Source of the DNA: JAWLCQ01 sp041687095
GTDB taxonomy: Bacteria; Planctomycetota; Phycisphaerae; SM23-33
Length of the DNA stretch: 13,902 bases
Assembly: GCA_041687095.1 (NCBI GenBank)
Contig: JAWLCQ010000132.1
Location: 1-13,902 of the forward strand
Direction of reading: 5' to 3'
The position numbers and the translations under genes are program-made. Under the pieces are notes generated by a model that saw only the letters and a list, made by a program, of their open reading frames with translations, ran no database searches and had not been told where the DNA came from. Within the stretch, counting starts at the first letter, position 1. Each line of letters begins with the position of its first letter. Positions 1 to 7,229 of the stretch are shown here, piece by piece.

Positions 1-2168
1 GGCGCGGGCTGTACCGTCTGCGGAGCGGGCTGCCCGGCCGGGGCGGGCGGGACCTGCCCGGCCTGCTGGTACGGGCACAGGGGGGCGGGGGCCTGCCCCC
101 CCGGGCTCGCCGGGGCGCCCGTCGGGGCGGGCGGCACACCCGGAGCCGCCATCGGCGCCGGGCCCATCGCCGGCGCCGGGTACACCCCGGGCGTCGGGGC
201 CGGGGGCTGCGGGGCGTAGTAGATGTTCGGGTTGCCCGTGGCGGGGGCGGGGGCCGGGGCGATCGCACCGGTGCCGCGGAACGTCCCGGGCGTCCCGCAG
301 GGCGCCGCCGGCTGCGGCACTGGGGGGCACGCGGCCGGGGGGCACGGAGCGGGCGGGCACGCCGCCGGCGGGCAGGGCATCGGCGGGCACGCCGCGGGCG
401 GGCAGGGAACGGGCGGGCACGGGGCGCAGGGGCCGCTCGCCGCATCGCACGACACCGTGGGGCCGAAGGGCTTCCAGTCCGTCTTGGCGCGGTTCCAGAC
501 CTTCAGCTCATCGTAGGCGACGATGCTGCGGTATCCGCGGGTGTTGCGGTGCAGGTACAGGAACTCGCTCTCGGGGTCGAGGACCGGCGGGGCGTCCTTG
601 CCCTGCTTGGCCTTCTCGTCGCGGGGCAGTTCCTGGTACGTCCCGTGCAGCTTGCCGTTGAGGTAGAACGCCAGCTTCTGGCCCTTGAGCCCCTCGATCC
701 CGTTCTTGTCCCACACGATCGCGTGGTGGTACCACGTGCAGGGGGTCGACAGCAGGCGGTAGCAGTGCTCCTTGGGCGGGGTGGTGACGGCGAAGTGGCG
801 CGTCCGCAGGCTGGACCCGCCGTTGCACTTGTCGTTGTCGTTCCCCCACGCCAACTGCAGCGGGCCGTACGCCAGGTCGTAGTAGTACACGCCCTCGCGC
901 CCGTAGGTGTCATCCTTCTCCAGCACCTTGACCCAGTACTCGATGGTCCCGCGGTCGGCGACGCGGAGGGCGGCGAAGGGCGCCCGCAGCCCGGGCGTGT
1001 CCGCCCCGGCCATCTCCACCGCCTGCCCCTCCTTGCCCGGGATGACCTTCGTCACACCCAGCAGGTCCACGTCGGGCCCGACGATCGACGGGCTGCCGTC
1101 GAGCTGGTTCCACAGCACCAGGCCCTCGGGGAGGTCCCCGATCTCGGGCGCCAGCGCGCGGTCCCAGATCTTCAGCTCGTCGTACACCGCCACGCTGCGG
1201 AACCCGTTGCGGTTGCGGTGCACGTAGAGGTACTCGGGGACGTTGTCCACGACGAACGAGTCGGGCCGCTCAGCGAAGCTGGCGTCGTAGGCCGAGTGCA
1301 GCCGCCCGTCGATGAAGACCGCCAGGCGGGCCCCGTTGGCGGAGGGAATCCCGGCGTTGTCCCAGACGACCATGTGGTGGTACCAGCGGCCCAGGTCGCC
1401 CAGGGCGTCGGTGCTCTTGCGGGGCGCGTAGCGGTCGGAGGCGGCGACGTGCTTGTTGGAGTGCACCACGAACCCCCCATGGTTCCACCCGTCATCGGCG
1501 GTGAACCAGTACCGCAGGGGGCCCCAGAGGAACTCGTAGTACACCGAGTCGGCCGAGACGACCTCGGACTTGTCGAGGAACTTGACGTAGAACGAGATGG
1601 TCCCGCTCGGGGCGCCCTTGAGCATGCTGATGGGGATCCGCAGCCCGTGCTCGTCCGCCCCCGCCACGCGAATACCGTCCCCCGCCAGCCCCTTGACGAA
1701 CTCGAAGGGGGTGACGATGGCGACCTCGGGGCCGATCAGCGACCCGCGGGGGTCCCCGACGTTCCACAGCAGCATCCCGCGCTTCTCCTGCCAGGAGAGG
1801 CACGACCACTGGGCGATCTCGCACACGGGCACGGTGATGGACCCCGCCGGGGTGTTCACCACCACGGTCTGGGGCCCCACGACCGTCCCCTGCAACTCAT
1901 CGCCGTTGTGCAGCACGACCTTGACGTCGCGGTTGGCGCGGTTCTGCCGGGCGGTGTGGATCTTCCTCGCCGGGATGTCCACCGTCCCGTAGGGCAGGCG
2001 GACGGTGAAGGCGCCCACGTCCGTCTCCCCGTGGATCCGCTCCCCGTCGTGGAGGGTGATGAAGATGTAGTCCGGCTGCAGCGGGGGGGCCGGGCAGATC
2101 CGCTGCCCCAGCGCAACACTCGGGGCCATCAGCAGCAGCGCCGCAAGGCACAGCAAGGCACGTTTCAT
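1..2168 (-). CDS. Secreted two-LamG-domain protein with Cys-Pro repeat tail (C-terminus beyond window)
   Basis: Reads leftward from ATG 2168 and stays open to base 1 (722 codons, no stop), so the C-terminus is missing. The start follows an AGGAAAGG ribosome site about 8 bases upstream and gives a signal peptide, MKRALLCLAALLLMAPSVAL, with likely cleavage near LG-QR, so export is expected. Residues about 35-65 and 83-120 are two similar beta motifs (LHDGERIHGE..., LHNGDELQGT...), each ending in a VDIP or ITVP strand. Two concanavalin A/LamG-like domains follow, about 125-340 and 345-563. They are tandem duplicates: each has WYHH(M/A)(V/I)VWD and closes with YDELK(I/V)W(D/N)RA. From about residue 583 the chain is Pro/Ala/Cys-rich and low complexity. 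LamG folds usually bind carbohydrate or protein ligands at the surface; the ligand here is unknown. Fold assignment is fairly sure, role unknown. Confidence 0.85.
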   Translation of the reverse strand, partial: MKRALLCLAALLLMAPSVALGQRICPAPPLQPDYIFITLHDGERIHGETDVGAFTVRLPYGTVDIPARKIHTARQNRANRDVKVVLHNGDELQGTVVGPQTVVVNTPAGSITVPVCEIAQWSCLSWQEKRGMLLWNVGDPRGSLIGPEVAIVTPFEFVKGLAGDGIRVAGADEHGLRIPISMLKGAPSGTISFYVKFLDKSEVVSADSVYYEFLWGPLRYWFTADDGWNHGGFVVHSNKHVAASDRYAPRKSTDALGDLGRWYHHMVVWDNAGIPSANGARLAVFIDGRLHSAYDASFAERPDSFVVDNVPEYLYVHRNRNGFRSVAVYDELKIWDRALAPEIGDLPEGLVLWNQLDGSPSIVGPDVDLLGVTKVIPGKEGQAVEMAGADTPGLRAPFAALRVADRGTIEYWVKVLEKDDTYGREGVYYYDLAYGPLQLAWGNDNDKCNGGSSLRTRHFAVTTPPKEHCYRLLSTPCTWYHHAIVWDKNGIEGLKGQKLAFYLNGKLHGTYQELPRDEKAKQGKDAPPVLDPESEFLYLHRNTRGYRSIVAYDELKVWNRAKTDWKPFGPTVSCDAASGPCAPCPPVPCPPAACPPMPCPPAACPPAPCPPAACPPVPQPAAPCGTPGTFRGTGAIAPAPAPATGNPNIYYAPQPPAPTPGVYPAPAMGPAPMAAPGVPPAPTGAPASPGGQAPAPLCPYQQAGQVPPAPAGQPAPQTVQPA
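300..419 (-). repeat. 30-bp in-frame coding repeat, unit CPPxPCPPAA
   Basis: Three full units and one decayed unit (419-390, 389-360, 359-330, 329-300) encode CPPVPCPPAA, CPPMPCPPAA, CPPAPCPPAA and CPPVPQPAAP. The period is exactly 30 bp, so copy number can change without breaking the frame. Cys spaced every five residues between Pro pairs suggests an extended, disulfide- or metal-capable linker after the LamG domains. This function is inference. Confidence 0.85.
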
Positions 2169-2409
2169 AGTGACACCCTTTCCTGGCGAACGATCGGTCC
2201 GGGCGTAAGGCCCGCGACCCGGCGCCCGGAGCCCCAGGGGCACACCGGGCGAACATAACCCGTATCGGGCAAATCGCAGGGGAGGTTTACTTGATCCAAG
2301 CCCCCTATTTTGCCTCGGCGGCACAAACGGAACGGACGGAAGGGGGGGCGGCAGAGGGTGGGGCGCTATGCGGGGAGGTGACCGTCACCGACCGCAGCAC
2401 CCTCATCTG

Positions 2410-2946
2410 TCCAAATCCGAAATCGGAAGCACGAAATCCGAAACAAATTCAAAATCGAAAATGCGAAATCCCAAACGGCGGCGCACCGTGGGCGCTCTCC
2501 GAGAGCCTGTCTTTGTCACATTTTCGCCGCCCGCTCCCGCCTCCACCGGGCTTGCCCGGGCTTGCCCGAAGCGCTCCCGCCCCCACCCGGGCTCGTCCCG
2601 GGGGAGCGAAGGTTTCTAAGCTAGTCGGCGGCCCCCTGTCCCCTCTCTTCCTGCTGTTTCTTCTTCTTTTCGCGTCCACCGGCTTCGCGCCGGTGGACGC
2701 GAAGCTTTGACGCCCGAGGGGCTCGCTTGTAGCTTAGAAACCTTCGCTCCGCCCGGGCAAGCCGGGCGGGGGCGGGCGATGCGCCGGCGGGGTGTGCGGG
2801 TCCTCCAAATCCAAAAGCGACAAAATGTGACAAAGAGACAGATCCGAGAGCCGGGAGGTCCGGCGCACCGGGGGGCCCGTTTTGGATTTAGAGTTTCGGG
2901 TTTCGGATTTGTTTCGGGTTTCGAGTTTCGGATTTCGGATTTCGGT
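2410..2946. repeat. Composite ~535-bp imperfect palindrome
   Basis: The blocks occur in mirror order around a centre near 2686. The outer arms are AT-richer CCGAAA-type heptads (2411-2476) and TTTCGG-type heptads (2880-2946). Next come TTTGTCACATTTT (about 2515-2527) and its complement AAAATGTGACAAA (about 2822-2834). Then come 2603-2623 and 2730-2750, a perfect 21-bp inverted pair. At the centre is a 15-bp perfect stem (2669-2683 with 2689-2703). GGGCTTGCCC-type mini-hairpins lie between the blocks. I see no transposase, so it may be a non-autonomous intergenic element. It shares a 24-base identical stretch (2645-2668) with the complement of 13771-13794. Confidence 0.75.
2669..2703. repeat. 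Central hairpin of the composite palindrome
   Basis: A perfect 15-bp stem (TTCGCGTCCACCGGC with its complement) closes a five-base loop TTCGC at 2684-2688. A pyrimidine run rich in CTT lies on its left. There is no T run on either side, so it is not a canonical intrinsic terminator. Confidence 0.8.
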
Positions 2947-2989
2947 AACCGTTCACGGGAGTGCGGGCGAGGCGTCCCGCCCCGCCTCG

Positions 2990-3049
2990 AAAAAGGGGAC
3001 TGGCTCCGGAGCGGCACGCCGTTCGCCGCGCAGGTGCCTGTCCCCTTTT
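2990..3049 (-). terminator. REP-like hairpin, probable terminator of the DUF58/BatA operon
   Basis: The arms AAAAGGGGACTGGCTCC (2991-3007) and GGTGCCTGTCCCCTTTT (3033-3049) are complementary with two mismatches. Read on the minus strand, the stem ends in CCCC followed by five T (2994-2990), 53 bases after the BatA-like stop. It resembles the GGTGCCTGTCCCC palindromes I know as scattered repeats in several bacterial phyla. Terminator function is inferred from position and T run. Confidence 0.55.
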
Positions 3050-3101
3050 CCGAAGCGCAGGCAAGCCAAGAACCAGGAGCCGGGAGCCGGGGCCCCGGGC
3101 G

Positions 3102-5351
3102 TTACGCGGGGGGGTGCTCGTCCCGGAGCCTGGGGTTGAGGTGGGCGGGGACGGCGTCGGCGCGGGCGCGGAGGCGGTTGGCGACGACGGACTCGGCGAC
3201 GAGGGTGAGGATGGCGAGGACGAGCAGCAGGTCCCACCAGTTGGCGCCCTGGGCGTCGGTGAGGGCGGAGGCGTGGGCGGAGGCGAGGTCCGCTCCGACG
3301 TACGTCCGCTGGAGCCCGCGGTTGCGCATGCCCTGGCGGAAGGCGTCGGGGTCGAAGGGCTGCAGATCGCACTCCGCCCCGCTGGGGTTGACGGCGAAGG
3401 CCCCGCGGACGGGCGTTTCGGACTCCCCCGTCCCGCCGAGCCGCCACTGGTAGATCCCGCACCGCTCGGTGCGGTCGAAGGCGGCGACGGGGCCCTCCTT
3501 CGACGGGCGGACGGGGACGGTGACGACCTCGCTGGTCCCGCTGTCGTCGGGGGGGAGGATCACGTCGAGGCTGGCGGTTGTGGCCGTGGGGGGCAGGTCG
3601 GGGCGGAGGACGACGGGGGACCCGGCGAGGTAGCTCTCAGGCGCCTGCGACCCCGGGCGCGACAGCAGCGCCGCCCGCAGCACCAGGGGCACGAACAGGC
3701 GGGCCATCGGCAGGTTGCTCCACCGCCGCGACGCCCCCGTCGTGCACAGCACGACTTGCCCGGACCCAAACGCTTTGTGCACCACCAGCGGGTCCCCGGT
3801 CTCCAGGCGGAGCAGGACGCGGGGAGGGCGGGCGGAGTCGGCGAGGCGGTAGTGGCGCTGCACGATGACGTCGAGGTACTCGTTGAGGCTGTCGTACAGC
3901 CCCGCGAGGTACGGGTGGGCCATGTCCACCCAGTCGATGGGCGTCGCGTCGGCGGAGGGGCCGATCTCCCCCACGGCCGCCTCGATCCGCCCGGGGAGCA
4001 ACCCGCCCTCCTGCTCGATGGCCTGGACGAACCGCTCGTTGTAGTTGGCGGGGTCGACGTCGGGCCCGAGGAAGAAGAACACGGTTCCCCCGGCGGCGGC
4101 GAAGCGGGCGAGGGCGTCGGCCTGCTCGGGCGTGAAGGCGGGCACGTCGGTGCAGAAGACGATGTCCGCGGCCTGGAGGGAGGCGGGGTCGAAGCGGTCG
4201 GACTCGACGACCTGGGGGCGGACGGACCAGGGGCGCTGGGGCCCGAAGGGGTCCAGGGCGATGCGGAGCAGGGCGTCGGGGGCGAGGTAGAGCGGGTCGG
4301 TCTCCCGCGAGGGCCCGCGGACGATGAGGGCGCGGACGCCGGAGGCGACGTCGAGGGCGAAGCGGCGGACGTTGTCGGGCAGCAGGTCGTCGGTCTGCTC
4401 GAGGATCACCTCCCCCGCCAGCGGGCCGCTCTCGGTGAGCGGGAGGCGGAAGCGGACGGTGGCGCTGCTGCCCTCGGACCCCACGGGCGACAGCGTCCGC
4501 CGCACCCGGGCGCCCACGGGGGCCCCGTTGACCTGCAGGCGGACGTCGACGGTGCGGTCGGTGGGGGAGGAGTTCGTCAGCACGGCCGTCAGGTCCAGCG
4601 TCTGCCCGACGACGCGCTGGCCCTGGACGCGGAGGTCGCGGAGGCCGACGTTCTCGACGGGTCCGTCGTTGGCGTGGACGACGATGAGGTGGACGTCCTC
4701 ATCGCGGGCGAGGGCGTCGGAGGCGAGGAGTTCCTCGAAGCTCGCGCGCTGCAGGTCGCTGAAGACGTAGATGACCTTCTGGGGGCTGGTGTCGTTGCGG
4801 AGCAGGTCCAGGGCGGTGGCGACCTGGGCGGCGAGGGGGGCGCGGCCGAAGGAGAGCGGGACGTTGCGGAGCTGCTCGCGGAGGGTATCGAGGCGTCCGG
4901 TGAGTTCGCGGGGGGCCGCTCCGGCGTTGGTGGGGAGGAGGGCGGCGAGGGCGGGTTTGTCGGTCCCGGAGAGCAGGAGCTGGGCCTGTTGGCGGGCGCG
5001 GTCGAGGCGGGTGGCGGCGCCTTGGCGGGCGCCCATGGAGAGGGAGTTGTCGAAGAGGACGGCGGCGGCGTAGCGGGGGGAGGCGACCCAGGACCCGAGG
5101 GCCTGGGTGATGGGTTCGGCGACGGCGAGGGCGAGCAGGAGCAGCAGGAGCATTCGCAGCGCCATGAGCAGGACGTTCTGGAAGCGGCGGCGGCGGGCGG
5201 TTTTCTCGACGCTGGCGCGGAGGAAGCGGAGGGTGGGGAAGAGGACCTCCTGGGCCCGCGCGCGGGCGAGCAGGTGCAGCAGGGGCGGGATGGCGACGGC
5301 GAGCAGGCCCAGCAGCAGCAGGGGCGTGGCGAAGGTCAGTCCCAGGATCAT
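3102..5351 (-). CDS. BatA-type membrane protein with VWA and GATase1-like domains
   Basis: 749 residues. The start is ATG 5351, whose ATGA overlaps the TGA of the upstream DUF58 gene; this gives MILGLTFATPLLLLGLLAVA, the usual BatA N-terminal opening. Longer in-frame starts would only read antisense through the DUF58 gene. Membrane segments lie at about 8-28 and 60-80. A von Willebrand A domain follows with MIDAS D101-N-S103-L-S105 and FSDLQ near 197-201. Then come beta-sandwich repeats (about 235-345) and a segment resembling class I glutamine amidotransferase folds (DIVFCTDVPAFTPEQADALARF), without an evident catalytic Cys. A C-terminal anchor is at about 708-728. It probably sits in the inner membrane with its domains outside. 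BatA/BatB proteins work with MoxR ATPases in envelope stress or complex assembly; the partner is inferred. Confidence 0.88.
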   Translation of the reverse strand: MILGLTFATPLLLLGLLAVAIPPLLHLLARARAQEVLFPTLRFLRASVEKTARRRRFQNVLLMALRMLLLLLLALAVAEPITQALGSWVASPRYAAAVLFDNSLSMGARQGAATRLDRARQQAQLLLSGTDKPALAALLPTNAGAAPRELTGRLDTLREQLRNVPLSFGRAPLAAQVATALDLLRNDTSPQKVIYVFSDLQRASFEELLASDALARDEDVHLIVVHANDGPVENVGLRDLRVQGQRVVGQTLDLTAVLTNSSPTDRTVDVRLQVNGAPVGARVRRTLSPVGSEGSSATVRFRLPLTESGPLAGEVILEQTDDLLPDNVRRFALDVASGVRALIVRGPSRETDPLYLAPDALLRIALDPFGPQRPWSVRPQVVESDRFDPASLQAADIVFCTDVPAFTPEQADALARFAAAGGTVFFFLGPDVDPANYNERFVQAIEQEGGLLPGRIEAAVGEIGPSADATPIDWVDMAHPYLAGLYDSLNEYLDVIVQRHYRLADSARPPRVLLRLETGDPLVVHKAFGSGQVVLCTTGASRRWSNLPMARLFVPLVLRAALLSRPGSQAPESYLAGSPVVLRPDLPPTATTASLDVILPPDDSGTSEVVTVPVRPSKEGPVAAFDRTERCGIYQWRLGGTGESETPVRGAFAVNPSGAECDLQPFDPDAFRQGMRNRGLQRTYVGADLASAHASALTDAQGANWWDLLLVLAILTLVAESVVANRLRARADAVPAHLNPRLRDEHPPA

Positions 5352-6250
5352 CGCAGCAGGGCCCTTCGCTTGGCGAGGTACGTCAGGAGCATCTGGTCGT
5401 ACGGGGTGTCGGTGGGGGTGAGGACGTACTCGATGTTGCGGTCGCTGCACTCCTTGCGGTAGCGGGCGGTGAAGGCCTGGACCTCCTGGACGTAGGCGTC
5501 GCGGATCCCGCGGGGATCGACCTGGAGTTTCTCGTCGGTCTCCAGGTCCACGAAGGTGAAGATCTTGCGGAAGGGGAAGGTGAGTTCGGCGGGGTCCATG
5601 AGGTGCAGCAGGATGAGCTGGTGCTTGCGGTAGGCGAAGTGCTGCAGGGCCTTGAGGACCTCGGACTGCTCGTCGTAGAGGTCGCTGATGACGATGACGA
5701 GCCCGCGCTTGGCGAGGGTGTCGGCGAGGCGGTGGAAGACGGGGGCCATGGTCGTCTTGCGGCCCGGGCGGGTCTTCTCCAGTTCGCGGAAGACGCGGTC
5801 GAGGTGCGCGGGGGTGCTGGCGGGGGGGAGGTGGAAGCGGATGTCGTTGTCGAAGGCGATCACGCCGACGGCGTCTTGCTGGCGGCACATGAGGTAGCTG
5901 AGGCAGGCGGCGAGGTAGCACCCGTAGGCGAACTTCGTCACCTCGCCCGTGTGGCGGTAGTTCATCGACGCCGACGCGTCCAGCAGGACGTACGCGCGGA
6001 GGTTGGTCTCCTGCTCGTACTGTTTGATGTAGCAGCGGTCGCTCCGCCCCCAGGCGACCCAGTCGAGGTGGCGGATGTCGTCCCCGGGGACGTACTCGCG
6101 GTGCTCGCTGAACTCGACGCTGAACCCCTTGTGCGGGCTGCGGTGCAGCCCCGAGACGAACCCCTCCACCGCCTGCCGCGCCAGCAGGTTCAGGTTGCTG
6201 AGCTTCTCGATCCGCTCGGGCTCGAAGTACAGGTACGATGACTTGGCCAT
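5348..6250 (-). CDS. DUF58 (von Willebrand A-like) protein
   Basis: 300 residues from ATG 6250 (MAKSSYLYF). An upstream in-frame GTG at 6292 would add an unconserved tail, so I prefer 6250, which has GAGGA close by. The DUF58 signature is clear: HREYVPGDDIRHLDW at residues 50-64, then SDRCYIKQYEQETNLR, then a complete MIDAS D91-A-S93-A-S95 and a second acidic loop ISDLYDE near 188-194. No membrane segment is seen, so it is probably cytosolic. Its stop overlaps the BatA-like start by four bases, implying translational coupling and equimolar products. In most genomes DUF58 genes follow a MoxR AAA+ ATPase gene; here the gene before it is rsmD, so the ATPase must be elsewhere. The family is certain, the molecular task not. 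Confidence 0.92.
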   Translation of the reverse strand: MAKSSYLYFEPERIEKLSNLNLLARQAVEGFVSGLHRSPHKGFSVEFSEHREYVPGDDIRHLDWVAWGRSDRCYIKQYEQETNLRAYVLLDASASMNYRHTGEVTKFAYGCYLAACLSYLMCRQQDAVGVIAFDNDIRFHLPPASTPAHLDRVFRELEKTRPGRKTTMAPVFHRLADTLAKRGLVIVISDLYDEQSEVLKALQHFAYRKHQLILLHLMDPAELTFPFRKIFTFVDLETDEKLQVDPRGIRDAYVQEVQAFTARYRKECSDRNIEYVLTPTDTPYDQMLLTYLAKRRALLR

Positions 6251-6295
6251 GGGTCCTCGGGGCTCCAGGATTCCATCCCGCGACGGGCTCACCGC

Positions 6296-6388
6296 TCACC
6301 GCAAAGATCGCAGGGGACGCGGAGAGGGTGACGCAAGGCTCCTTCCGCCTCGCCTCCTCACTGCGCGCTCTGCGGGCTCTGCGGTGAA
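6296..6388. repeat. Inverted CACCGCAAAG/CTCTGCGGTGA-type repeat pair
   Basis: The left arm 6296-6321 reads TCACCGCAAAGATCGCAGGG then GACGCG. The right arm 6361-6388 contains CTGCGGGCTCTGCGGTGAA, the reverse-complement style of the same motif. The right arm forms the last codons and stop of rsmD, and the left arm lies in the 107-base gap before the DUF58 gene. Similar GCAGAG/CTCTGCG repeats are common between planctomycete genes, to my recollection. The pair could fold into an imperfect hairpin in the mRNA. Confidence 0.5.
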
Positions 6389-6963
6389 ACCGGGCCCTGC
6401 CGCTCCAGCAGGTACACCGCCATAGCACCATACTCCTTCTTCCGCCGCAGGGAAAGCCCGCCCAGCGGCAGGGGCAGGTCGGTATGGCCCTCGACGCGGA
6501 GCACCACCGTCCCGTCCTCCGCCAGGCGCTCGTGCAGCGGGGCGAAGAGGGCGGCCGCGATGGCCGACCAGTCCCACGCCCGGATCGCCGGGAACGGCGG
6601 GTCCACGAACGCCACGTCCACCGACCCGGCCACCTCGCCCAGCCACCCCCGCAGCCGCCGCTCGATGTCGCCCACCCAGATCGTGCACTGCTCCCGCACG
6701 CCCAGGTCGTCGATGTTCCGCCGCAGCCGCGAGACCACCGCGGGTTCGCGCTCGGCGAAGTACGCGTGGCGCGCCCCGCGCGACAGGGCCTCCAGCCCCA
6801 GCGTTCCGGTCCCGCTGTACAGATCCAGGACGTTCGCGTCGGGCAGGTCCGGGGCGAGGATGTCGAAGAGGGACTTCCGGGCGAGCCCGGTCATCGGGCG
6901 CGTTCCCGTGCCCGGGGGCGAGAGCAGGCGGCGGCCCTTGAATTCTCCGGCAAGTATGTGCAT
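6358..6963 (-). CDS. rsmD: 16S rRNA (guanine-N2)-methyltransferase RsmD
   Basis: 201 residues from ATG 6963 (MHILAGEFKGRRL), matching the usual M(R)(I/V)IAGxxKGRxL start of RsmD; an ATG two codons earlier (6969) is possible. The enzyme transfers a methyl group from S-adenosylmethionine to N2 of G966 of 16S rRNA. Seen here: RPMTGLARKSLFDIL (22-36, the RPT...REALFNIL motif), SAM-binding LDLYSGTGTLGLEALSRGA (46-64), acidic E71 after it, and catalytic DPPF (121-124). The core ends near LLERQ (189). The last 12 residues, GPVSPQSPQSAQ, are encoded by an intergenic-type repeat (6361-6388) and are probably a non-conserved add-on. The gene leads the minus-strand run to DUF58, with a 107-base gap; co-transcription is possible but unproven. 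Confidence 0.93.
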   Translation of the reverse strand: MHILAGEFKGRRLLSPPGTGTRPMTGLARKSLFDILAPDLPDANVLDLYSGTGTLGLEALSRGARHAYFAEREPAVVSRLRRNIDDLGVREQCTIWVGDIERRLRGWLGEVAGSVDVAFVDPPFPAIRAWDWSAIAAALFAPLHERLAEDGTVVLRVEGHTDLPLPLGGLSLRRKKEYGAMAVYLLERQGPVSPQSPQSAQ

Positions 6964-6969
6964 GACCAT

Positions 6970-6975
6970 ACTATA
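6970..6975 (-). promoter_or_regulatory. Possible -10 element for a leaderless rsmD transcript
   Basis: On the minus strand TATAGT ends six bases before ATG 6963, so transcription would begin at or next to the start codon. No Shine-Dalgarno sequence precedes either ATG, which fits a leaderless message. The -35 region is poor (AAACAT), so confidence is low. Confidence 0.3.
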
Positions 6976-7064
6976 ACCGCTCGGGCCTGGGGATGTTTCG
7001 CTTCCAGGGCCCTCGCCCCGAAGGGCGCGCGGCCCGATGGGCTTGCCCCATCCGCCCGCGGCGC

Positions 7065-7104
7065 AAAAAAGTGCCCCGGCCGTTGGAGGTGGGAAGGCCG
7101 GGGC
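7065..7104 (-). terminator. Intrinsic terminator on the minus strand
   Basis: A perfect 9-bp stem GCCCCGGCC/GGCCGGGGC (7096-7104 with 7073-7081) with a 14-base loop is followed on the minus strand by AC and six T (7070-7065). It points toward rsmD but lies about 100 bases upstream of it, so it would stop a minus-strand transcript coming from beyond 7104, where I see no minus-strand gene. Confidence 0.6.
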
Positions 7105-7150
7105 GGGGCATTGGTGCAGGGCCGACGATCGGCCAGGGGTCAGGATCGCT

Positions 7151-7180
7151 CGTTGCGTCAACGGAACGGTAGGATACAAT
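7151..7180 (+). promoter_or_regulatory. Probable sigma70-type promoter of the lipoprotein operon
   Basis: TTGCGT (7153-7158), a 16-base spacer and TACAAT (7175-7180, one change from TATAAT) would start transcription near 7187. The -35 lies within a small dyad, CGTTG-CGT-CAACG (7151-7163), which could be an operator. The leader would be about 180 nt. Confidence 0.5.
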
Positions 7181-7194
7181 GGCGGCCCGGGCGA

Positions 7195-7229
7195 GCGGCG
7201 TCCGCACGGCCGCGCGTTTTTTTGCGGCC
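7195..7229 (+). promoter_or_regulatory. Possible transcription attenuator in the lipoprotein leader
   Basis: Two folds compete. In one, GCGGCGT (7195-7201) pairs with AC-(G bulge)-GCCGC (7206-7213), followed by GCG and seven T (7217-7223), a weak intrinsic terminator. In the other, GGCCGC (7208-7213) pairs with GCGGCC (7224-7229) and puts the T run in a loop, an antiterminator. It lies only about 10-40 nt after the predicted transcript start. Inference from sequence only. Confidence 0.35.

Larger units (their letters stand above)
2169..3101. other. Gene-free spacer rich in palindromic repeats
   Basis: No convincing gene lies between the start of the LamG gene (2168) and the end of the BatA-like gene (3102), both on the minus strand. 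Bases 2169-2290 are the LamG leader; I see no clear promoter there. Bases 2410-2946 form a composite palindrome and 2990-3049 a hairpin with a T run, both listed separately. The open frames crossing here read through the repeats and resemble no family I know. Confidence 0.8.

Noticed and set aside
300..419. CRISPR-like array from the regular 30-bp spacing
   Set aside because: Units are contiguous with no spacers and encode an in-frame CPP peptide repeat.
549..2258. Long plus-strand open frame opposite the LamG gene
   Set aside because: Its product is a Val/Gly/Arg/Pro-rich antisense translation. The minus strand has a signal peptide, ribosome site and two LamG domains.
2961..5462. 833-codon plus-strand open frame opposite the BatA-like gene
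   Set aside because: Low-complexity Gly/Val/Glu/Asp product expected from antisense of a GC-rich gene; no family resemblance and no start context.
5352..6431. N-terminal extension of the BatA-like frame to 1109 residues
   Set aside because: The extra part reads through the DUF58 gene in another frame. The BatA N-terminal motif begins exactly at 5351.
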